A stretch of DNA of 64,000 bases from Bacteroidota bacterium (GTDB lineage: Bacteria; Bacteroidota; Bacteroidia; Flavobacteriales; Flavobacteriaceae). The position numbers and the translations under genes were made by a program. The notes below the pieces were generated by a model that saw nothing but the letters and a program-made list of their open reading frames with translations, did no database searches and was not told where the DNA came from. The stretch covers positions 1 to 64,000 of the forward strand of contig JAEYTL010000028.1 in assembly GCA_023434025.1 (NCBI GenBank), given 5' to 3'. Below, piece by piece: positions 42,593 through 51,206 of the stretch. The first letter of the stretch is position 1. Each line of letters opens with the position of its first letter.

Positions 42593-43189
42593 ATGATCTA
42601 CGAATTCAAAGGGTTCATCCCCGTCATACACGAAAGCAGTTTCATCCATCCGCAAGCAGCGGTCACCGGTAATGTGATCATCGGGAAAAACGTTTATGTA
42701 GGTCCCGGAGCGGCTATTCGTGGCGATTGGGGTGAAATCATCATAGAAGACGGCTGTAATGTGCAGGAAAATTGCACCATTCACATGTTTCCGGGTAAGT
42801 CAATGGTTTTGAAAGAAGGAGCTCATATCGGTCACGGAGCCATCATACACGGGGCTAATATCGGTAGAAATTGTTTGGTAGGAATGAATGCCGTCATCAT
42901 GGACGATGTGAATGTGGGTGACGAATGCATCATAGGAGCATTAAGTTTTATAAAAGCGGGTATGCAAATACCAAACCGTAAAATGGTGGTTGGAAACCCT
43001 GCAGTTATCATCAAAGATGTTTCCGATGAAATGATTGATTGGAAAACCAAAGGAACCGCTTTATATCAGCAACTGCCGTCAGAATGTTACGAATCATTGA
43101 AAGAAGTTGAGCCATTGCGTGAAATACCGGAAAATCGTCCGACGCAGGAAGCATTTTATAAAACGTTAGAAGAATTTAAAAATAAGTAG
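42593..43189 (+). CDS. paaY: PaaY hexapeptide-repeat protein (gamma-carbonic-anhydrase-like)
   Basis: The 198-residue protein has a left-handed beta-helix (GNVIIGKNVYVGPGAAIRGDWGEI, NCTIHMFPG, GAHIGHGAIIHGANIGRN) with His ligands for a metal as in gamma-class carbonic anhydrases. In paa clusters PaaY is described as a thioesterase that removes inhibitory CoA esters. The C-terminal helix (residues about 165-198) is present. Confidence 0.9.
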   Translation: MIYEFKGFIPVIHESSFIHPQAAVTGNVIIGKNVYVGPGAAIRGDWGEIIIEDGCNVQENCTIHMFPGKSMVLKEGAHIGHGAIIHGANIGRNCLVGMNAVIMDDVNVGDECIIGALSFIKAGMQIPNRKMVVGNPAVIIKDVSDEMIDWKTKGTALYQQLPSECYESLKEVEPLREIPENRPTQEAFYKTLEEFKNK

Positions 43190-43254
43190 TCAGTCTCAGT
43201 CTCAGTTTTCAGATATAATTGGAACTGCGACTGCGACTGCGACTGAAGACTAAA
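43189..43254. repeat. GCGACTG-type repeat between paaY and the E2 gene
   Basis: The words AGTCTCAGTTTTCAG and CTGCGACTGCGACTGCGACT recur elsewhere in the window and fill this gap completely. Confidence 0.6.
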
Positions 43255-43256
43255 AT

Positions 43257-44537
43257 ATGATAACAGAATTCAAAATGCCCAAAATGGGCGAAAGCATATC
43301 CGAAGCCACCATCATCAATTGGACAAAAAACGTTGGTGATTATATTGAAGCGGAAGAAACCCTGCTGGAAGTTGCCACTGATAAAGTGGACAGCGAAGTG
43401 CCTTCACCTGTTTCGGGTACAATTACTGAAATACGTTTTCAAAAAGATGATGTGGTAGAAGTAGGAGCGGTTTTGGCGTTGATTAAAGAAAAAGCTGGAA
43501 GTCAGAAGTTGGAAGCTGGAAGTAAAAAGGTAGAAATTAAAAAAGAGGAAGCAGGATTAAGTCAAAAAACTGAACCCCGAAACCTACAACTGGCAACCCG
43601 CAACGTTGATGCATTTCTTTCTCCTTTAATAATAAGTATTGCCCAAAAAGAAAATCTTTCCTTGGAAGAAGTGCAAAGTATTCCGGGTTCAGGAATTGAT
43701 GGAAGAATTCAAAAAAGCGATGTTTTCAATTATTTAAAAAATAGAAAATACCCATTACAGTCAAAACCGATAACCGACAACCGACAACCAACAGCTTTCC
43801 CCAAACCCAAAATCAATTTTGTAGAAGGAAAAGACAGGGTTGTGGAGATGGATCGTATGCGAAAGATGATTGCTGACCACATGGTGTATTCCAAGCAAAC
43901 ATCACCTCACGTAACGTCTTATCTGGAAGCAGATGTGACTAATTTGGTGAATTGGCGGAATGAAAACAAAGATAAATTTCAGGAGAAATATGGTGAGAAA
44001 TTAACATTTACACCTGTTTTTATTGAAGCGGTGGCAAAAGCCATTCAGGATTTTCCGCTAATCAATGTCTCGGTTGATGAAAACAGAATCATTGTACATC
44101 ACGATATTAATATCGGCATGGCTACGGCTTTGCCAACCGGGAATTTAATCGTTTCCGTCGTAAAAAAGGCCAATGAAAAAGATATCGTTTCTATTGCTAA
44201 AGAAGTGAATTATTTGGCTGAAAGTGCCCGGAATAATAAATTAAAACCAGAGGATATTCAGGGAAGTACGTTCACCATTTCCAATGTAGGAACATTTGGG
44301 AGCTTAATGGGAACGCCGATTATCAATCAACCGGAAGTAGCCATTTTAGCGTTGGGAATCATCAAAAAAAGACCGGAAGTGATTACCACTGAAAAAGGAG
44401 ACGAAATCGCCATCAGAAGTATGATGTTTTTATCGTTATCCTTCGACCATAGAGTCGTGGATGGGTTTTTAGGCGGTTCATTTCTGAAAAGAGTAGGCGA
44501 TTATCTGGAACAGTTTGACCATAATACAAAAATATAA
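43257..44537 (+). CDS. 2-oxo acid dehydrogenase E2 component (dihydrolipoyl acyltransferase)
   Basis: The product is 426 residues. The lipoyl domain (1-80) has Lys43 in ATDKVDSE. A linker, a peripheral-subunit-binding domain (about 120-160, LSLEEVQSIPGSGIDGRIQKSDV) and the acyltransferase core ending SFDHRVVDGFLGG follow. With the E1 fusion at 45689 it should form the branched-chain 2-oxoacid (or related) dehydrogenase. The two linkers (about residues 79-116 and 167-182) are encoded by sequence that looks like the host's intergenic repeat words. Confidence 0.9.
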   Translation: MITEFKMPKMGESISEATIINWTKNVGDYIEAEETLLEVATDKVDSEVPSPVSGTITEIRFQKDDVVEVGAVLALIKEKAGSQKLEAGSKKVEIKKEEAGLSQKTEPRNLQLATRNVDAFLSPLIISIAQKENLSLEEVQSIPGSGIDGRIQKSDVFNYLKNRKYPLQSKPITDNRQPTAFPKPKINFVEGKDRVVEMDRMRKMIADHMVYSKQTSPHVTSYLEADVTNLVNWRNENKDKFQEKYGEKLTFTPVFIEAVAKAIQDFPLINVSVDENRIIVHHDINIGMATALPTGNLIVSVVKKANEKDIVSIAKEVNYLAESARNNKLKPEDIQGSTFTISNVGTFGSLMGTPIINQPEVAILALGIIKKRPEVITTEKGDEIAIRSMMFLSLSFDHRVVDGFLGGSFLKRVGDYLEQFDHNTKI

Positions 44538-44580
44538 TTTTCCCGTTTCATCACCAGAAGAGGGAGCAAACATAAATACA

Positions 44581-45645
44581 ATGCAAGAAGTAATGACAGT
44601 AATTAAAGTAACAAAAGCAGCACATTCCACCGTTGGAGAGGTCGATTTAAATAACATCGTGATGGGGAAGAAGTTCACCGACCACATGTTTGTTTGCGAT
44701 TACCAAGATGGAGAGTGGAAAAATCCGCGAATTGAACCGCTACAGCTCATTCCAACACATCCTGCCGCCATGGCTTTGCACTATGGTCAGGCCATTTTTG
44801 AAGGAATGAAAGCCACGTTGGGAAAAGAGGGGACTCCTTTGTTGTTCCGTCCTTATGAAAATGCAAAACGCTTAAATTTCAGTGCGAATCGAATGGGGAT
44901 GCCCGCCTTTCCGGAAGAACTGTTTGTGGAAGCGTTAAAACAATTCACCGCTTTAGAAAAACAATGGATTCCAACCAAAGAGGGAAGTGCTTTGTATTTG
45001 CGTCCGTTTATGTATGCCGATGAACCGTTTATCGGAATGCGAGCCGCCACCAGTTTTAAATTTATGGTGATTGCCTCTCCGGCCGGACCGTTTTTCAGCC
45101 GAAAAATTAAATTGTATGCCGAGAAAAAATATGTGCGTGCCGTGAATGGTGGAACAGGAGAAGCCAAAGCAGCCGGAAATTACGCAGCAGCGATTCGCCC
45201 AACCGAATATGCCAAAGCTAAATCGTATGATCAGGTTTTGTGGCTGGATGCTCACGGTTTTGAATACATTCAGGAAGTAGGAACGATGAATATCTTCTTT
45301 AAAATTGATGGTAAATTCATTACGCCCGATTTAAGTGGTTCTATTTTATCAGGAATTACCCGAATGAGTGTGATTGATTTGTTGCGTTCGAAAGGTTTTG
45401 AAGTAACAGAAAAACCAATCAAAATTTCAGAAATCATGGAAGCATCTAAAAACGGAACGTTAGAAGAAGCGTTTGGCACCGGAACAGCGGTAGGAATTGC
45501 CATGATTGAAGAAATAGGCAACAACGATTTCACTATCAAATTCCCTGAAAACAATCCGGTTTCTGTGATGGTAAATGATACACTAAATGCGATTAAACTT
45601 CAAAAAGAAGAAGATCAATTTGGTTGGATTGTAGAAGCAAAATAA
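44581..45645 (+). CDS. ilvE: Branched-chain amino acid aminotransferase
   Basis: The product is 354 residues from ATG 44581 (the frame opens at 44515 inside the E2 gene). It has the class IV PLP aminotransferase motifs HYGQAIFEGMKA, LYLRPFMYA, the PLP Lys196 in GEAKAAGNYAA, and EVGTMNIFF. It interconverts leucine, isoleucine and valine with their 2-oxoacids, which are the substrates of the flanking E1/E2 genes. This supports a branched-chain route (degradation or iso-fatty-acid primers). PLP-binding spacing is that of the eukaryote-like group. Confidence 0.92.
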   Translation: MQEVMTVIKVTKAAHSTVGEVDLNNIVMGKKFTDHMFVCDYQDGEWKNPRIEPLQLIPTHPAAMALHYGQAIFEGMKATLGKEGTPLLFRPYENAKRLNFSANRMGMPAFPEELFVEALKQFTALEKQWIPTKEGSALYLRPFMYADEPFIGMRAATSFKFMVIASPAGPFFSRKIKLYAEKKYVRAVNGGTGEAKAAGNYAAAIRPTEYAKAKSYDQVLWLDAHGFEYIQEVGTMNIFFKIDGKFITPDLSGSILSGITRMSVIDLLRSKGFEVTEKPIKISEIMEASKNGTLEEAFGTGTAVGIAMIEEIGNNDFTIKFPENNPVSVMVNDTLNAIKLQKEEDQFGWIVEAK

Positions 45646-45652
45646 TAAACCT

Positions 45653-45685
45653 AAACCTGACAGTTTTCTGAAACCTGTCAGGTTT
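45653..45685. repeat. Extragenic palindrome between ilvE and the E1 fusion
   Basis: AAACCTGACAGTTTT pairs with AAACCTGTCAGGTTT (one mismatch). It is a near copy of 31951-31983 and ends 3 nt before the ATG. Confidence 0.65.
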
Positions 45686-45688
45686 AAA

Positions 45689-47743
45689 ATGACAATTATG
45701 TTAGACAAAAATATCCTGAAAAAAGCCTTTTTCACCATGGCAACTGCCAAAACCATGGCGGAATTGTATGAAGATAATTTCAAAATCGTTTCCAAGTACG
45801 TTCATGCTACTTCACGCGGTCACGAAGCCATTCAAATAGCCATGGCGATGCACTTATTGCCACAAGATTACGCTTTTCCGTATTACCGTGACGATGCGAT
45901 GTTACTCGGAATCGGGATGCGTCCGTATGATTTAATGTTGCAATTAATGGCTAAAAAAGACGATCCGTTTTCAGGTGGTCGGACTTATTATTGCCATCCA
46001 AGTTTAAAAGAGGCTGATAAACCAAAAATTCCGCATCAATCTTCTGCCACCGGTATGCAAGCGATTCCAGCGACAGGAGCAGCGATGGGATTTTGGTATA
46101 AGGAAAATACCGGTATTCAAAACGATAAGGGGCTTAAACCTATTGTCGTTTGTTCCCTCGGCGATGCATCTGTAACCGAAGGTGAAATCGCCGAAGCTTT
46201 TCAGATGGCCGCTTTAAAACAATTACCTATTTTATATTTAGTACAAGATAATGGCTGGGATATTTCAGCCAATGCAGCCGAAACCCGGGCTCAAAACGCC
46301 TTTGAATACGCCAAAGGATTTCATGGTATCGAAGCCATTTCGATTGACGGGGCCAATTTTACCGAAAGTTATGTAGCCCTCGAAAAAGCAGTAAAAACCA
46401 TTCGTGAAGAGAGAAGACCTTTTCTAGTGCACGCCAAAGTTCCGTTGTTAAATCACCACACTTCCGGCGTTCGGATGGAGTGGTATCGGGATGATTTGGA
46501 GGAAGCAAAATCCCGTGATCCGTATCCGGTTTTAATTCAGCAACTACTTGATGCCGGATTTTCAAAAGATGAAATTAAAGAAATTGAACAATCGGTTAAA
46601 GCCCTAGTTCAACAAGATTTTGAAAAAGCCCAACAAGCCGAAGAACCAAAACCCGAAGATTTATTCACACACGATTTTGCACCCACATCCATCACAGAAG
46701 AAGTTGGCGAAAGAAATCCGCCTCGTGAGGAAAAAGTAGTGATGGTGGATTGTGCCCTTTTTGCCGTAGAAGAATTAATGAAAAAACACCCCGAATGTTT
46801 GTTGTACGGACAAGATGTGGGCGGACGTTTAGGCGGCGTTTTCCGTGAAGCCGCAACATTAGCACAGAAATTTGGCGACGAACGTGTGTTTAATACACCG
46901 ATTCAGGAAGCGTTTATCGTTGGTTCAACGGTTGGAATGTCGGCGGTTGGGTTAAAACCGATTGTTGAGGTGCAATTTGCCGATTACATCTGGCCCGGCT
47001 TGAATCAATTGTTCACCGAAGTGAGCCGTTCCTGTTATTTGTCCAACGGAAAATGGCCTGTAAGTATGATTTTGCGTGTACCCATTGGTGCGTATGGAAG
47101 CGGCGGCCCATACCATTCGTCTTCCGTAGAAAGTGTGTTGACTAACATTCGCGGAATCAAAATTGCGTATCCAAGCAACGGTGCCGACTTAAAAGGGTTG
47201 ATGAAAGCCGCTTATTACGACCCCAATCCGGTGGTGATTTTGGAGCACAAAGGTTTGTATTGGAGCAAAGTCAAAGGCACGGATGCAGCAAGAGTAAACG
47301 AACCCAGCGAAGACTATATGTTGCCGTTCGGAAAAGCCAACATCGTTCAGGAAATCTGGGAACAGGAAACTGCCGAAACCATCACCATCATCACTTACGG
47401 AATGGGCGTGCATTGGGCATTAAATGCTTCATCAAACATCAAAAATCAGGTAGAAATCATCGATTTGAGAACGCTGTATCCATTGGATGAAGCAACCATT
47501 TTCAAATCTGTAAAAAAAGCTAAAAAGTGTTTGGTTGTCACCGAAGAACCCACCAATAATTCCTTTGCACGCAGCCTGGCCGGACTCATTCAGGAAAACT
47601 GTTTCAAACACCTCGATGCACCTGTGATGGTTATTGGTTCTGAAAATATGCCTGCGATTCCGTTAAACAGCACGTTGGAATTTACGATGATTCCGAATGT
47701 GGATAAGGTTCGTGTTAAGATGGAGGAGCTGCTTAATTATTAG
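45689..47743 (+). CDS. Branched-chain 2-oxoacid dehydrogenase E1, fused alpha and beta subunits
   Basis: The product is 684 residues. The alpha part (about 1-330) has the thiamine-diphosphate motif GDASVTEGEI ... DNGWDIS. The beta part (about 345-684) has GQDVGGRLGGVFREA, NTPIQEAFIVGSTVGMSA and VTEEPTNNSFA. Fusion of the two subunits is usual in Bacteroidota. It decarboxylates 2-oxoacids and acylates the lipoyl group of the E2 at 43257. The start could also be ATG 45701 (MLDKNILKK). E3 is not in the window. Confidence 0.92.
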   Translation: MTIMLDKNILKKAFFTMATAKTMAELYEDNFKIVSKYVHATSRGHEAIQIAMAMHLLPQDYAFPYYRDDAMLLGIGMRPYDLMLQLMAKKDDPFSGGRTYYCHPSLKEADKPKIPHQSSATGMQAIPATGAAMGFWYKENTGIQNDKGLKPIVVCSLGDASVTEGEIAEAFQMAALKQLPILYLVQDNGWDISANAAETRAQNAFEYAKGFHGIEAISIDGANFTESYVALEKAVKTIREERRPFLVHAKVPLLNHHTSGVRMEWYRDDLEEAKSRDPYPVLIQQLLDAGFSKDEIKEIEQSVKALVQQDFEKAQQAEEPKPEDLFTHDFAPTSITEEVGERNPPREEKVVMVDCALFAVEELMKKHPECLLYGQDVGGRLGGVFREAATLAQKFGDERVFNTPIQEAFIVGSTVGMSAVGLKPIVEVQFADYIWPGLNQLFTEVSRSCYLSNGKWPVSMILRVPIGAYGSGGPYHSSSVESVLTNIRGIKIAYPSNGADLKGLMKAAYYDPNPVVILEHKGLYWSKVKGTDAARVNEPSEDYMLPFGKANIVQEIWEQETAETITIITYGMGVHWALNASSNIKNQVEIIDLRTLYPLDEATIFKSVKKAKKCLVVTEEPTNNSFARSLAGLIQENCFKHLDAPVMVIGSENMPAIPLNSTLEFTMIPNVDKVRVKMEELLNY

Positions 47744-48035
47744 TGTTCAGTCGCAATTTTTAGTCGCAGTCACAGTTTTCAGTCACAGTGTCCCCACAAT
47801 CTTGTCATCCTGACGTAGGAAGGATCTCATAATATTGGTTGATGTTTTTCAATTTTAGCTGAATAACTGCTAACTGAAAACTGCGACTGAAAACTTCTAT
47901 AAGAAGCTAATCCAGCTTTCCGTTGCAATCTGGGCTAGGGGATTGGATAGCAAAAGAAAAACATAAAAAAAACCGAAGCATCTCTACCTCGGTTCTATCT
48001 ATTTACCGCAACTGAAAACTGCGACTGCAAACTGT
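47744..48035. other. Repeat-only gap after the E1 fusion gene
   Basis: No gene is seen. It holds GCGACTG-type words (47744-47789, 47863-47896, 48005-48035), a TGTCATCCTGACGTAGGAAG word (47803-47829), a CTTTCCGTTGCAATCTGGGC block (47901-47940) and a terminator for the minus-strand gene (47964-47994). Confidence 0.6.
47964..47994 (-). terminator. Terminator for the DUF4136 gene
   Basis: The stem AACCGA / TCGGTT with a 12-nt loop is followed on the minus strand by a T-run, 42 nt after the stop. Confidence 0.6.
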
Positions 48036-48572
48036 TTACTTCTTTTTAGGAGGGTATTGAGCTAAAATTTTAGCCACAAATTCATTGATGCGTTCATCTT
48101 TTTTATCCACGTTTTTGGTTAATACGCCAACGCCTTCACCTTGCCAGATTAATTCCTTTTTCCTGTTGTCAATCAGATCAATAAACAAAGTACCTTCGGT
48201 ATATCTGGAAACGCTGGTGTTGGTGCCGCCCCACATCCAGGGGTTCCAGCCCCATCCCCAACCGTAACCCCATCCGGCATGGAATTGGTTTACGTCTACT
48301 TGTTCTCGTTCTTTGGTAAAAATGTTTATTAATAAATCCGGGGATTCACTTTTGGCAAAACCTTTGGCTGCCATTTGTTCATCAATAGCCCGCAGGATTC
48401 TTTTTTTGTCTAAGTCGGAGATCTCCACTTTATCGATGCCGCTTTTTTGATAAGCATACGTTTTGTACTGATTAAAATCAACATTTTTGTCATAATCAGA
48501 ATAGACCCTCACTGAACTGCAGGAAGCCAGTGCAAAGAGTAGAAGCACGGGTAAGAATTTGAGTGTTTTCAT
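48036..48572 (-). CDS. DUF4136 lipoprotein
   Basis: The 178-residue protein has a lipobox (LLFALASC, Cys19) followed by SSVRVYSDYDKNVDFNQYKTYAYQ, the DUF4136 signature. ILRAIDEQMAAKGFAKSESPDLLINIF and a Gly/Trp-rich GWGYGWGWGWNPWMWGG loop come next. No acidic stretch follows the Cys, so it probably faces the periplasm. Function is unknown. Repeat DNA flanks it. Confidence 0.88.
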   Translation of the reverse strand: MKTLKFLPVLLLFALASCSSVRVYSDYDKNVDFNQYKTYAYQKSGIDKVEISDLDKKRILRAIDEQMAAKGFAKSESPDLLINIFTKEREQVDVNQFHAGWGYGWGWGWNPWMWGGTNTSVSRYTEGTLFIDLIDNRKKELIWQGEGVGVLTKNVDKKDERINEFVAKILAQYPPKKK

Positions 48573-48585
48573 AACTTTTTTGTTT

Positions 48586-48617
48586 CAGGTTTCAAGTCCT
48601 GTAAGTTAACTTGAAAC
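48586..48617. repeat. TTTCAGGTTTCAAGT repeat
   Basis: A short word shared with about 8162-8184. It lies between the DUF4136 and hutU genes. Confidence 0.45.
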
Positions 48618-48620
48618 AAA

Positions 48621-50615
48621 TTATAATAATGCATCATCCACTAAATTAGGGATGGTAATTTTCAACAAAGGTTGCGTTTCCATCGCTCTTTTTATAGCAA
48701 AAATAGCTCCTTCGTTGCGAGCCCAATTTCTGCGGGCAATTCCGTTGTTCACATCCCAAAACAACATCGATTTTAATCGTCTGTCGCTATCCTCTGTACC
48801 ATCAAGAACCATACCAAATCCGCCGTTTATTACTTCGCCCCAGCCAACGCCACCACCATTATGGATGGATACCCAGGTTGCTCCACGGAAACTATCGCCA
48901 ATCACGTTGTGAATCGCCATATCGGCTGTAAAACTTGAACCGTCATAAATGTTGGACGTTTCGCGATAAGGCGAATCGGTTCCGGAAACGTCATGGTGAT
49001 CTCGTCCTAAAATGACATAACCAATTTCTTTTTTAGCAATAGCACTGTTGAATGCTTCGGCAATTTTCATTCGTCCTTCCGCATCAGCGTATAAAATTCG
49101 GGCTTGCGAACCGACAACTAATTTATTTTTTTGAGCTTCTTTAATCCATTTAATATTATCCTGCATTTGTTGTTGGATTTCTGATGGAGCCGTTTTTGCC
49201 ATTTCTTCCAGAACAGCACAGGCAATCTGGTCGGTTTTGGCTAAATCTTCCGGCTTTCCACTGGCACAAACCCATCGGAACGGGCCAAATCCGTAATCAA
49301 AACACATAGGTCCCATAATGTCTTGTACATAACTTGGGTATTTAAAACGAATACCGTCTTTTGCCATCACATCGGCACCGGCACGGGAGGCTTCTAATAA
49401 AAAGGCATTTCCGTAGTCAAAGAAATACGTTCCTTTGGCAGTGTGTTTGTTTACAGCGGCGGCGTGACGTACTAAGGTTTCTTTTACTTTCGTTTTAAAA
49501 AGTTCAGGATTATTCGCCATTAACTCGTTCGATTCTTCAAACGAAATACCAACCGGATAATAACCTCCTGCCCAGGGATTGTGCAGCGAAGTTTGGTCGG
49601 ATCCCAAATCGATATGAATGTTTTCATAGTCAAATCGCTCCCAGATATCCACAATATTGCCAAGATAAGCAATGGAAACGGTTTCTTTTGCAGCTTGAGC
49701 TTTACGCACACGAATCACTAATTCATCCACATTTTCAATTACTTCATTAATCCAACCTTGTTCATGGCGGATTCTGGTGATTTTCGGATTCACTTCGGCA
49801 CAAACGGTCACACAACCGGCAATGTTTCCGGCTTTGGGTTGAGCACCGCTCATTCCGCCTAAACCGGATGTAACAAACAATGACCCGACAGGGTTTTTCT
49901 TAATTTTTCTGAAACCATTTAAAACCGTGATGGTTGTACCGTGCACAATTCCTTGCGGCCCGATGTACATATAACTGCCGGCGGTCATTTGTCCGTATTG
50001 CGAAACGCCTAACGCATTCATTTTTTCCCAGTCATCGGGTTTGGAATAGTTCGGAATCACCATTCCGTTCGTCACCACAACTCGCGGAGCCTCTTTGTGC
50101 GAAGGAAATAGTCCCATCGGATGACCGGAATACATCACTAAGGTTTGTTCGTCGGTCATTTCAGAAAGGTATTTCATCGTTAACCGATATTGTGCCCAGT
50201 TTTGAAAAACAGCACCATTTCCGCCATACGTAATCAATTCGTGCGGATGTTGGGCTACTGCATAATCCAAATTATTTTGAATCATCAACATAATCGCTTT
50301 TGCTTGCTCACTTTTTCCTGGATATTCTGAAATTGGTCGGGCATACATTCGGTAATCGGGACGAAGACGATACATGTAAATTCGTCCGTATTTTTCTAGT
50401 TCCGCTTTGAATTCTGGCAATAAAACGGCATGGTCTTTTGGTTCAAAATAACGCAATGCGTTGCGAAGAGCTAATTTTTTTTCTTCCTCAGATAAAATTT
50501 CTTTTCGCTTTGGAGCGTGATTTATATCAATTTCATATGGTTTTGGAGAAGGTAATTCGGTTGGAATTCCTTCAGTAACTTGCTCTTTGAATGATTTGGT
50601 TTGTATTGCTTCCAT
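48621..50615 (-). CDS. hutU: Urocanate hydratase
   Basis: The product is 664 residues, the long form found in Bacteroidota. Motifs include ITYGGNGAVFQNWAQY, YSGHPMGLFPS, GQMTAGSYMYIGPQGIVHGT (NAD binding), TSGLGGMSGAQPKA, DQTSLHNPWAGGYYPVG and HNGGGVGWGEVINGGFG. It converts urocanate to imidazolonepropionate in histidine degradation. No hutH, hutI or hutG is adjacent, so the pathway is scattered. Confidence 0.96.
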   Translation of the reverse strand: MEAIQTKSFKEQVTEGIPTELPSPKPYEIDINHAPKRKEILSEEEKKLALRNALRYFEPKDHAVLLPEFKAELEKYGRIYMYRLRPDYRMYARPISEYPGKSEQAKAIMLMIQNNLDYAVAQHPHELITYGGNGAVFQNWAQYRLTMKYLSEMTDEQTLVMYSGHPMGLFPSHKEAPRVVVTNGMVIPNYSKPDDWEKMNALGVSQYGQMTAGSYMYIGPQGIVHGTTITVLNGFRKIKKNPVGSLFVTSGLGGMSGAQPKAGNIAGCVTVCAEVNPKITRIRHEQGWINEVIENVDELVIRVRKAQAAKETVSIAYLGNIVDIWERFDYENIHIDLGSDQTSLHNPWAGGYYPVGISFEESNELMANNPELFKTKVKETLVRHAAAVNKHTAKGTYFFDYGNAFLLEASRAGADVMAKDGIRFKYPSYVQDIMGPMCFDYGFGPFRWVCASGKPEDLAKTDQIACAVLEEMAKTAPSEIQQQMQDNIKWIKEAQKNKLVVGSQARILYADAEGRMKIAEAFNSAIAKKEIGYVILGRDHHDVSGTDSPYRETSNIYDGSSFTADMAIHNVIGDSFRGATWVSIHNGGGVGWGEVINGGFGMVLDGTEDSDRRLKSMLFWDVNNGIARRNWARNEGAIFAIKRAMETQPLLKITIPNLVDDALL

Positions 50616-50628
50616 TTTAGAATGTTAG

Positions 50629-50646
50629 TTCCGATAGCTATCGGAA
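50629..50646. repeat. 18-bp perfect palindrome TTCCGATAGCTATCGGAA
   Basis: This perfect palindrome lies just upstream of hutU. The core CCGATAGCTATCGG is a common extragenic palindrome of Bacteroidota genomes, so it is not taken as a specific operator. Confidence 0.6.
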
Positions 50647-50674
50647 TCGATTTTTAGATTTGACTAATTATTAA

Positions 50675-50851
50675 TCACTTTTTCACCCTTCCTGTTTTTT
50701 TATCAAATCCATACGGACAATGCCGGCATCCGCTTTTGCAGCAATAGCCTCTTTTTAAATGATATTTTTCTGTAAAACATTTATAACCTTCTGGCGTATA
50801 ATAAAAATCTTCGCCTTCGATTAATTTATTTTCAGGATTTGGTGTGTTCAT
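50675..50851 (-). CDS. DUF5522 domain protein
   Basis: The product is 58 residues from ATG 50851. The frame opens further upstream, but MNTPNPENKLIEGEDFYYTPEGYKCFTEKYHLKRGYCCKSGCRHCPYGFDKKTGR is the family form. The cysteine cluster GYCCKSGCRHCPYG may bind a metal. A TAATTTTG -7 element ends only 5 nt before the ATG, implying a leaderless message. Function is unknown. Confidence 0.8.
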   Translation of the reverse strand: MNTPNPENKLIEGEDFYYTPEGYKCFTEKYHLKRGYCCKSGCRHCPYGFDKKTGRVKK

Positions 50852-50856
50852 AACTA

Positions 50857-50864
50857 CAAAATTA
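50857..50864 (-). promoter_or_regulatory. -7 element for the DUF5522 gene
   Basis: The minus strand reads TAATTTTG (TAnnTTTG) immediately before the ATG. The transcript would start at or very near the start codon. Confidence 0.4.
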
Positions 50865-50879
50865 GCAACTTTGCTACAA

Positions 50880-51206
50880 ATGTTTGTATTAGTTTTTAAA
50901 TATTTAACCCCAAAGGGTTTCCGTGGATTTACTTTGTATCCGTTTGTGTTTTTAAAATACAAATCAGATAAAGAAGATGTTGTTTTATTGAACCACGAAC
51001 GTATTCATATTCGGCAACAAATTGAATTGTTGGTTCTGCCTTTTCTGGTTTGGTATCTTGTTGAATATCTGATCCGGTTAATTCAATATAAAAACAGGAA
51101 TTTAGCTTATCGGAATATCTCATTTGAACGGGAAGCGTATCAAAACGAAAAAGACCTTCGTTATTTAAAGCAAAGGTCTTTTTGGCGTTTTATTAATTAT
51201 CTTTAA
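50880..51206 (+). CDS. Small membrane protein with HExxH motif
   Basis: The product is 108 residues from ATG 50880. It carries LLNHERIHIRQQIELL (HExxH, a zinc-binding helix as in metallopeptidases such as M56) followed by a hydrophobic segment (LVLPFLVWYLVEYLI) and an Arg/Tyr-rich tail (FEREAYQNEKDLRYLKQRSFW). The distant glutamate in FEREAY could be the third ligand. It is conserved-looking, but I cannot name its family. It overlaps the end of the next minus-strand gene by 4 bp. Confidence 0.7.
   Translation: MFVLVFKYLTPKGFRGFTLYPFVFLKYKSDKEDVVLLNHERIHIRQQIELLVLPFLVWYLVEYLIRLIQYKNRNLAYRNISFEREAYQNEKDLRYLKQRSFWRFINYL

Noticed and set aside
50629..50646. Perfect palindrome before hutU as a specific HutC-type operator
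   Set aside because: CCGATAGCTATCGG is, to my knowledge, a very common extragenic palindrome in Bacteroidota, so a specific operator is not supported.
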